Shown here: piece after piece, positions 56,228 to 64,000 of the stretch
How the letters are laid out: every line of letters begins with the position of its first letter
How positions within the stretch are numbered: position 1 is the stretch's first letter
NCBI GenBank assembly: GCA_006538405.1
Contig: BJKQ01000021.1
Span: 62,001 to 126,000, forward strand
From: Hansfordia pulvinata
Lineage: Eukaryota > Ascomycota > Sordariomycetes > Xylariales
Length of the DNA: 64,000 nucleotides
Reading direction: 5' to 3'
The notes under the pieces: model-generated
What the model was told of the DNA's origin: nothing
Databases searched by the model: none
The model's input: only the letters and a program-made list of their open reading frames with translations
Program-made: the position numbers and the translations under genes

Positions 56228-57989
56228 CTACCAGAGAACAGAGAACACGACCAATGATCCACTCACCAAGCCGGCAGCTCCACCCAAGATGCCCAGCCCA
56301 CCCCGCCGCGAAGCCCCCGACGACCCGCCGTCCTCGGTCGAGGTCCCGGAGCCGGAGCCGGAGCCGGGCCGCGGGAGGTCGGCGGCGGGCGCCTCGCCCT
56401 CGGCGGCGCGCGTGGCGTTGACGAGGGGCGCGAGGCGCTCGCCGACGAACGAGGGAGCCCTCCACGCGGCCCAGTCGGCGGTCAGCAGGCCCCAGGGCTC
56501 GTCGGCGCCGCGGGCGCCCTCGCGGACGTAGTAGCTGCCGGCCAGGACCCAGATCATCCAGCCGGCGGGCCGGGCGCGGGCGAGGTAATCCATGAGGCAG
56601 GCGGCGTAGGGGTCCCCCCGAGCGGTGGACGCGTTCTGTGGGAAGCCGAACTCGGATACGACGAGAGGGAGGCGGTTCAAAAGCCGCTTCTGCCCATCGT
56701 CCTCGTCGTCGTCAAGGAGCATCCGGAAGCCGCGGCGGTACAGCAGGTCCTCGACCTCGTGGCAGGGGGGCGCGGCGCCGCCAAAGATGTTGTCGTAGGC
56801 GTGCAGCTCGAGGACCAGCTTGTCGGCGTAGCCGGGGAAGTCGCCGCCCTCGCCGGGCTTGAAGACGGCGTCGCCCGGGGAGAGGGGGCGCCGGCCTCGA
56901 CGAGGGCGGTCAGGTTGGTGTCCGAGTCGAGGCCGGAGAGGAAGACGAGGACGCCCGGGTTGGCGGCGTGGACGGCGTCGGCGCCGCGGCGGACGTGGGC
57001 GTACCAGTCGCGCCAGTTGTACGAGTCGCGCCACAGGTCGAGGTCGTTGAGCGTCTGCCGCAGCTCGTTGCGCAGCGACATGGACATGAGGTTGGGCCAC
57101 TTCTTGCCCTTTGGGTGGTGGATGCTGTTCGTCAGCGTTGGGGGAGTGAGAGGGGAGTAAGAGACAGCGACGGAAGGGGGGGGGGGAAGGGACAGAAAGA
57201 CGACGACGACGAAGAAGGACAAGACTAAGAAAACTCACATGCTCGGCCATGTAGGACAGGCCGCGCAGCCACTTGTCCGTGTCAAAGTACGTGTCCCCCC
57301 ACCACGAGTTGCCGTCGGTCGGGCTGCAGCACCAGCCGGCCTTGGAGACGTGGTTGTCGAGGTGGATGTAGATGTGCTGCCTGGCGCACTCGGCGGCGAC
57401 GGCGTCGAAGACCTGGCGCCGTCAGAGCTTGTGATGGTTGAGAGAAGATGCATATCATCAAAGACGTGCACACGCCTACGCCTCGAAAACACACATGGTA
57501 TCACCCCCCAGATCGAATGAATAGGTAGGTATGGGCGCAACTCACCTGCAGCCTGGTGGTGCTCTCGTCAAAGTCCGGGTTGTTCTCGACGATCTTCTGG
57601 AAAACGTCGTCGCCGTCCTGGCTGCCCAGGGCGTCCGTCAGGGCCTTGCGGATGGTGACGTCCTTGTCGCCGTCGCCGTCGCCGTTGCCGTCATTATCAC
57701 CGTCGAGGATCTGATCGACCATCTGGATGGCGTAGGTCAGGCGGACCGAGTTGACGCCGACGCCGGCGAGGCGCGAGACGATGGCCCGGACGGACTGGTG
57801 CTGCAGGCCCTCGGGCAGCATCGTGTCGGCGGCGGCGGGCCAGTTGACGCCCGCGAACCGCACCGACAGGCCGTCGGCGTCGACGATGGCGGTGCCGGAC
57901 GTGGAGAAGGGCCCGTTCGGCCACTGCGCCCCGGCGGCGGCGGCGGCGACAGCGGCGGCGAGAGGCACGTGGCCGACGGAAAACCTCAT
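56228..57989 (-). CDS. Secreted GH5-family glycosidase, probably GPI-anchored
   Basis: Cellulase-fold (GH5) glycoside hydrolase of about 500 aa. Exons complement(56228..57108, 57239..57412, 57546..57989) join in phase 0: FDESTTRLQ-VFDAVAAECARQHIYIHLDNHVSKAGWCC-...-LSYMAEH-GKKWPNLMSMSLRNELRQ. A signal peptide (MRFSVGHVPLAAAVAAAAAGAQ) is present. The acid/base Glu is in SLRNEL and the nucleophile Glu in PLVVSEFGFPQNAS. The third acceptor is AAG, chosen because it restores the family sequence. A one-base frame break lies near 56888, where GCGCCCCCTCTCC has C5; C6 would give EAGAPLSPGDAVFK. After the domain comes a Gly/Ser-rich linker and a hydrophobic end (GAAGLVSGSLVVFSVLW) typical of a GPI-attachment signal. 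Exact substrate (beta-glucan type) is not deducible. Confidence 0.82.
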
Positions 57990-59974
57990 CGTTGGGTCCC
58001 GGCGGCGGGGTGCCTTCTGCTTTCTGCCTTCTGCCGTAGAGTGGGGAGGGAGAGGGGGTGAGAAGTAGAGGTGCCAGCGATGAGGGGTGTCACGAGATGG
58101 AGCGCACACACACGGAGAGAGAGAGAGATAGAGAGAGAGAGCGAGAGAAGAGGGCCGGATGTCCGACCGACGCGTCGATTGGATGGCGGACCGGGCCGTC
58201 CGCCGGGGTATCGCGTGCGGGATCGATCAGTGGTGGCGCTGCGCCGGACAGCAACGGGGCGCATCCGCGGGCGCGTCCCCGGTAGGGTGATGGTGGTGAT
58301 GCAACCGTTACTGCCGATGATCGCCGTGGGCCCTGAGTCTCGACCTCTTATTGGCTTGGCTTGGCCTGGCCTGGCCTGGCTGCTCCCACGCGGTCGGCCA
58401 GACGTGATTCACATGCCGGCCATGTTCGTGTTCAGCGCTGCTTTTTGTTCATCCCCCTGGCTCACCGTGATACGTCCCTCCACTACACCAGACCGCAGCC
58501 CGACGACGATGGCGAAGAGGTGCGTACCTGGGTCAGAGCCTGGTGATGCCGGGACCCCATCTTGAGCGCACCGCGTCTTGACAGGGATAGAGTACGAGTG
58601 AAAGGAACAGGGCTTCCCCTCGGCAGCGAGCAAGATGACGAGAACCGCGGCCCAGTTATCATTACACGGCGCCGATCAGTTGCCCGCGCCGGGCCCCGAG
58701 ACACAGTGACGTAACGTAACGTGACGCAACGGCAGCCCTCAGCCTCTCAGCGCGCGCGTCGACACGACCGCATCGTGCTCGCCTGCGTGTCCGACCGTCG
58801 CAGTCAGCACGCCGCATTGCGGTCTGCAAAGTGAGAGACGACTAACGCCGACGTCCTAGACTGGACATGCCCACCCACTCTACCTATGCCTGTCTGCCTG
58901 TATCGGTCCCTGTGTTCGTCTTGGTGGCGACAGCTCGAGGGCTCTGCCTGGGCCGGGGGCTCTCCCGTCTTCGGGTGGCAACCTGAGTGTGCTCTGCTGC
59001 CGCTGGCATCAGAATCTGCAGCACATTCTCGGGATCCGGAGCACTCGTGCGCAGCGCAACACAGCCCCGGGCCGACAGGTTACCGAGCTAGCTGCCGGGC
59101 ACATCTCACTGCTTGCGCCCGCGCGGTGGGTAAAGTATGGTCGGCGGTGGCGACTGCGCTCACTTTGCCACCTCCCGAGGACCGTGATGGCCATGACTGG
59201 TCACTCAGAAGCCAGGCTGAAGCGCAGAAGGCAGTAAAATTTCTTCTTCTTCTTCTTCTTCTTCTGCTCTCTCTTTCTCTCTCTGTATCTCTTCGACTCG
59301 TCAAGCTTGTCGGGAGACCCAGACTCTCCCCCCCCTCACTTACCACATACCCAATGCTGTCCGACTCAACCCGGGCCGCGTTGGTCACCATTTTCAGACT
59401 GATGTCACTGCGCTGGATTTAACGGGACCGGCACAAGCCTGCTACGTGCCTGATTCTATACACATACGCTGAAGCGTGCATTGGTCATTGTGTGCTATGC
59501 TCGGGCGCTCTGGAGGCCATATCCCACTTCCCAAGCCCGTCCCAGAACAGGCCGCCACGCCACGCCAGCGGGGGACGGCGATGCGCCCAGCATCCATGAC
59601 TGGAGCCCGATCTTGTGAGCCGCAAGGCTACAGCGTAGCGTTGCTGGCAGATGGCTACAAGGGTTGTGCCACCGGGCCTCTGGCAGTGGGGATTCACCAC
59701 ATCAACGGCCAGTCGACAGCAAGCCAGTGGCGGCTTTCTCAGACCTGCTCAACGCAGACCAATTTTTCTGCTGGAACTGCACAGCCTGACCAGGCAGAGG
59801 GGGTCCGTCATCGTATATCCCTCAGGGGCATGCCCAGCGTAGTGAGCAGTCCTCGTCTCCGGCTATAAGTAAGGTAGAGCCCCTCGGCGGAAGCTGCTGT
59901 AAGCGGCCATGTCTTGTCTTGAGGGCTGGTTGAAGACTTGAAGATCCCCGACAAGATACGACACCAGATAAAAC
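57990..59974. other. Divergent intergenic spacer, 2 kb
   Basis: No gene supported. Contains a GA tract near 58107-58148, a CCTGG-type repeat near 58353-58378, a (CTT)n run near 59243-59268, and the promoter of the SGNH esterase gene. Confidence 0.5.
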
Positions 59975-60122
59975 ATGGGCTTGCAGAAGGTGATCCTGGG
60001 CCTCGCGGCCCTGGCCGGCGCGTCACAGTGCTCCGTGATCGAGAAGAAGGTGGACAAGGACATTATGTGAGTGCTGAGTCCTGACACTGGCACAATAGAA
60101 GCCTCGCATGCGCATGTGTATC

Positions 60123-60198
<76 letters not shown>

Positions 60199-61432
60199 CA
60201 CACACACACACACGCGCACGCATGTATATGCATATATAAATTCCCTTCGAAAAAGGAAAGAGAAGGGTGACATAGCTAACAAACCCTCTCCACCCCCCAC
60301 ACAGGCTCCTGTTCGGCGACTCGTGGGCGTACGCGCAGGGCGAGGACGTGCAGCACGACGGCAACAACTGGATCGGCAGCCACGGCGGCGGGCACGAGGC
60401 CTTCACGCGCCAGCAGCTGTTCAGCAACCACCTGGTCGAGAAGCTCGAGTGGACGGCGTTCGGCGGGCCGGTCTGGGCCAAGTGGCTGACGGGCTGCAAC
60501 ACGGAGGAGGGCGGCCGCGTGCTCCCCGCGGACTGCCCGGGGGGCGTCGAGCTGTGGCCCTTCAGCTTCAAGTCGGCCAACGTCATCCGCGAGTTCCACG
60601 CCCTCAACGGCGAGGCGCTGACCATCAACGGCCCCTCGTGGGTCATGACCCTCGAGGAGCAGGTGGGCCAGTACCTGGCCTACGCCGAGCCGCACCTGGG
60701 CGCCCGCTTCGACAAGGGGCGCGTCCTCGTCTCCGTCGTCGCCGGGCTCAACGACGTCATCGGCGCCCGCGACTGGGACCCGGCCTCGGTCGGCGGCTGG
60801 CCCGCCCTCTACGCCGCCATCGCGGCCAAGATTGTCCAAAAGGCCCTCGACCCCCTGCGCGCCGCCGGCTACAAGACCTTCATGCTCTGGGACCTGATCC
60901 CCTTCGACCGCTCCCCGGGCAACAGCCGCCGCGAGGAGCCCTCCCCGTCCCGCGACATGATCGACCAGTTCAACGACGCCCTGCGCCGCGCCGCCGCCGC
61001 CTGGGCCACCAGGCACGAGGCCGACGGCGTCCGCGCCCTCGTGTACCCCGTCAACAGCTTCCTCAACGGCATCCTCGACAACTACAAGGACTACGGCATC
61101 GCCAACACCAAGAACTTCTGCAGCGTCTTCCGCCACCGCGTCGACGGGCCCAAGGCCCTCAAGAGCGCCCTCCTCCGCAAGGAGCACGGCTGCCTCGACC
61201 TCGAGGACTACTTCTGGTTCGACTTTATCCACGCGTGAGTTTCGCCCCTTTTACACTGGCCAGTCGGTGTCTACTATGCTGCAGACCTCTTCTGTCCCAT
61301 CTTGCTCTCCGCGCTGCTGACACGAGACGCAGTCAATACCACATCCAAGAGTTGATCGCAAAGGACATCAAGAAGTTCCTGAAGAAGGAGCTGGGCAACG
61401 ATGTCTGGGAGGCCAAGCATCTAAGGACCTAG
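59975..61432 (+). CDS. Secreted SGNH/GDSL-family esterase
   Basis: Extracellular hydrolase of the SGNH (GDSL) fold, resembling fungal CE16-type acetylesterases. Exons 59975..60066, 60305..61234 and 61333..61432 give 373 aa. The signal peptide is MGLQKVILGLAALAGASQCS. Block I is LLFGDSWAYAQG with the catalytic Ser at about residue 37. A later block V-like DFIHAQYH (about 337-343) supplies the Asp-x-x-His dyad and is split by the second intron (GC|T). Intermediate blocks GHEAFTRQQLF and VVAGLNDVIG supply Gly and Asn of the family. The first intron (238 nt, gtgagt to acacag) contains a long CA microsatellite. Frame is intact. Substrate unknown. Confidence 0.85.
60125..60212 (+). repeat. (CA)n microsatellite inside an intron
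   Basis: About 88 bp of CA repeat with rare CG interruptions inside the first intron of the SGNH esterase gene (intron 60067-60304). Confidence 0.95.
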
Positions 61433-62657
61433 CACGCCCATACCGCGAAGGCGGGGCCACCTGAGCACCTGCAGTGAGCTCAGGCAGGGATGAGCATGCC
61501 ACGAGTTGAGAGGGTTTCATAGAGTATAGACAAGCTGATACCTAGAATTATTCAGCACAACAATAGAGCAGGGCTTCTAAGGAAGCACTTTGAATTTGAC
61601 CAGGGCAAAGCGCGTTGTGCAAAGCGACTCAGACTGCTGGAGCGAGAAGCCGTAGTGAGCCCCGATAATCGCAGCATGGTTTTTAAGAGCTGGGCCAGTA
61701 GAAACACATTAAAGACCTACGTCAGTGCTTAAGGTGAAAGTCAGGACGATGTGTGATACATGCTGGACTGCGTTGTAGGAGCGAAAGCATTGAAGTGCAC
61801 ATCTGTTAGACCGTCATGGTGGTCAATAACAATTGCATCTTTCAACAATCACGTGATGAGATCTCATCTCGATTGGTCTAGTGGTCAGGATATCCGCTTG
61901 TCATTACACAAGCACAATTCGCGGATGGCCGGGGTTCGATTCCCCGATCGAGAGCTTGTTCTTTTGCATATCGACACGCCTCGGTGTCCATTTCCTTTTT
62001 GGTGCCTTTGTTTAGTGTTTTTGAGGTGTAAAGTAGGTGGGCACGTATGTGAGATGAAATCAAGTGACAAACTTTGAAGGAATGGGACCGAGATTGAAAA
62101 TGTCAAAGCCTCCGTTTTCTCACTTCACCGGCAAGACGGATTGCGAGGGTTTGAGTGCGTCACGGCAATAGGGCGACTTATGAATCTTCCATGTTGTATT
62201 GCATTATTGCTGATTGCCATGTTCATCGTGAATCGGATATTGCAAGGGCTTTTCCGGTCCGGCCCCTTATGTCAACACTCGACGCCCTTCTGAGCTTCTA
62301 TAGGCTCTGGCTCGTCTTGGCTTTTGCTTCTCCGGCTTGGGGTCTGGCTTGGGGTCTGGTGTTACGTGGTATCATTGATCGCCACAAGTCTATGTCGGCA
62401 GCTTGAACTCTTCGTACCCCAAGCTCTACAACTTGCACCATGCAAGTGGGCTACGGCCTTGCTAGAGTGGCTGACCTTGTAGCCTGTCATTCTACCCCAC
62501 GCCAGCGTTTCGAGCAGTGGAAGGACAGGGATTTCGAAATCCGACGACAGACCAGCCATTTGGCCCACTCAGGACAGATCCGTTGGTTGACCCCTTCGCC
62601 CACGGCTCTGTACAATCTGAGGCGTTCGTGGACCCCCGTAACCCTGTGTAGCCCATC
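61433..62657. other. Intergenic with a tRNA gene
   Basis: The only recognised element is the tRNA-Asp at 61867-61954. The remainder has no supported gene. A GGTCTGGCTTGGGGTCTGG-type short duplication lies near 62340-62360. Confidence 0.5.
61867..61954 (+). tRNA. tRNA-Asp (anticodon GTC) with 16-nt intron
   Basis: Cloverleaf parts seen: acceptor stem TCTCGAT (61867-61873) pairing ATCGAGA (61947-61953), discriminator G; D-arm TGGTCTAGTGGTCAGGATA; anticodon stem TCCGC (61893-61897) pairing GCGGA (61921-61925); T-arm GCCGGGGTTCGATTCCCCG-like. The loop TTGTCA places anticodon GTC at 61900-61902. The 16-nt intron 61904-61919 sits one base 3' of the anticodon, the standard eukaryotic position. Confidence 0.9.
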
Positions 62658-64000
62658 CTAAAAGAGACCAAGAAGGTCATCGTTCGCACTGCCGCTCTGC
62701 TGCTGGGGCGGCTGCTGGGGTGCCGGAGAGTGACCAAGCTGGACTGACGCAGGCGGAGGCTGGCTACTGCTACCGAGGTTCAGACCATCAAATCCGTTCA
62801 TCAAGTCCGCAGGCCCAGAGCTGCTGGCCGCGGGCGCTTGCTGTGCTGGGGCCGGTGCGTCAAACAGACCCATCATGTCAGCCATGCTGCTGGATTGACC
62901 AGCGCCGCCAGCCACGGGACTGGCAACACGATCGGGCGTCGCCGAGACGGAGTTTGGTTCTTGCGAAGCTGGCGCACCGCCATCAAAGTCAATGTCCAAG
63001 AGGTTCTCGATGTTGTTTTGTGCCTGAGCCGGGGCGCCATTCGGCGCGGTACCAGCCGCGGCCGCTGCGATCGGGTTCTCGGCTGCTTCCTGTCGCTGTT
63101 CTTGGATGGCGGCGCGCTGGATCTCGTCGGCTCCGTATCGTCCCTTGCCGACAAACGACTCCGGAGGCTTGTGGTACACAGAAGCCAACGTGGAGAGCTC
63201 ACCCAGGAGCTGCTCCAACAGCGCGGGTGGCAGACTCGTCATTGTTGTGGTAATCGCGGGTTTTTGTGAGAGTACAATGTTCTGTGAAGAGTTAGAATCC
63301 AATCTCGAGTACATCGTGAACTAGAGACATACCTTTGCAACGTCCAGATCGCCCGACAGCAAACGCCAGTAGACGTAGGCCCTGTCTCGGATGTCGGGGT
63401 TGTCGTTCTCGGCGGTCGCGGCCTGCAAGACCTTCTGCACAAGAGCCTGGTTGCTCCCTGGCTTCTTCAGGAACAGCTTGACGACGGCCGTCAAGATCTG
63501 CAACTGCGTCTGTGTGAATTCTTCCATGAAGACGTCGACAAAGCTGGACAGAATTTCATCGGCGTTGTTGATTTTCTCGGCGTATTCACCGACGATCCAG
63601 ATCAGCGATGCTCTCGCATCGGGCTCGTCCAGCTCGTCAATGTGTTGGCAAAGTGTGGGGATGACGCCCTCGTATCCGGGATACTTGCGGAGGATGTCCT
63701 TAATCACGACAATCACCTCCTGCACAACGTAGTTGACCTTGGTCGAGATCAAGTCCAGAAGGGCGTTGACGCAGGTCTCACTAGCGCTTTCGATCTTGAT
63801 GGCAACCTGACCAATGGCCTTGACGGCCCTGCGGACAAAGTCCATGTCGACTTCCAGAGCGTACTCCTTCAGCTCAGCTAGGAGCTGCTGGTAGTTCTTG
63901 TCGTTGGCTATGCGAACCATGATCTCGAGCTTCTGCAGCTTGACGTAAGGCGGATCGTTGTATTTGCAGAAGAAGACGCGCAGCTCCTTGCTGAGAATGT
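62658..64000 (-). CDS. AP-1 complex beta-adaptin, C-terminal part (5' end off the window)
   Basis: Large beta subunit of a clathrin adaptor, most likely AP-1, acting in trans-Golgi/endosome vesicle formation. The visible exons are complement(62658..63281, 63333..>64000), joined by a 51-nt intron (gtatgt donor, branch TTCTAACTC, acceptor ttcacag, phase 0). The right edge reads [27 protein letters not shown], continuing into ARM/HEAT-type repeats ([58 protein letters not shown]). The trunk then ends in [13 protein letters not shown] and a hinge with clathrin-box-like LLDIDF. The ear is short: the protein stops at NDDLLGLF after a Gln/Pro/Ser hinge, without the long appendage of animal beta-adaptins. 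The amino-terminal half lies beyond 64000. Confidence 0.9.

Overview
The window is GC-rich nuclear DNA of a filamentous ascomycete (Pezizomycotina; the gene set suits a Sordariomycete, but genus cannot be fixed from sequence alone). Evidence: short introns of about 50-150 bp with GTRAGT/GTATGT donors, CTAAC-type branch points and YAG acceptors; ascomycete families (PTH11-like rhodopsin-domain protein, Vid27, TPS1, fungal DUF6601 membrane protein, SesB-NACHT-ankyrin NLR); and a tRNA-Asp with an intron next to the anticodon. No transposase, CRISPR or rRNA was seen.

Layout. 0-2 kb: a seven-helix rhodopsin-domain membrane protein (-), with a long GA microsatellite inside one intron. 4-10.2 kb: two adjacent low-complexity, intrinsically disordered genes (-), separated by a degenerate tandem array of exon/donor-like units. 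12.6-14.3 kb: mitochondrial-type AAA ATPase (+). 16.3-17.1 kb: short-chain dehydrogenase (+). 18.4-21 kb: Vid27 (+). 23.5-25.1 kb: trehalose-6-phosphate synthase (+). 25.5-26.2 kb: four-helix membrane protein (-). 28-29.2 kb: frame-broken DUF6601 membrane protein (-). 31.1-37.1 kb: a large fungal NLR with a SesB-like hydrolase, a P-loop NTPase, an acidic repeat and ankyrin repeats (+). 41.2-42.7 kb: secreted tyrosinase (-). 42.7-54.5 kb: an 11.8 kb stretch with no supportable gene, full of simple repeats and TACTCGTA-type motifs. 54.5-55.6 kb: low-complexity hypothetical gene (+). 56.2-58 kb: secreted, probably GPI-anchored GH5 glycosidase (-). 60-61.4 kb: secreted SGNH/GDSL esterase with a CA-repeat intron (+). 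61.9 kb: tRNA-Asp(GTC). 62.7-64 kb: AP-1 beta-adaptin, 3' part (-), running off the right edge.

The genes do not form an obvious biosynthetic cluster. They mix housekeeping functions (Vid27, AP-1 beta, TPS1, tRNA), secreted enzymes (tyrosinase, GH5, SGNH esterase) and one self/non-self-type NLR. Several high-GC genes have single-base frame breaks, three of them at C/G homopolymers and clearly seen in the GH5 and 54.5 kb genes. Part of the apparent gene breakage may therefore be sequence error. The NLR and DUF6601 genes could be either truly broken or misread.
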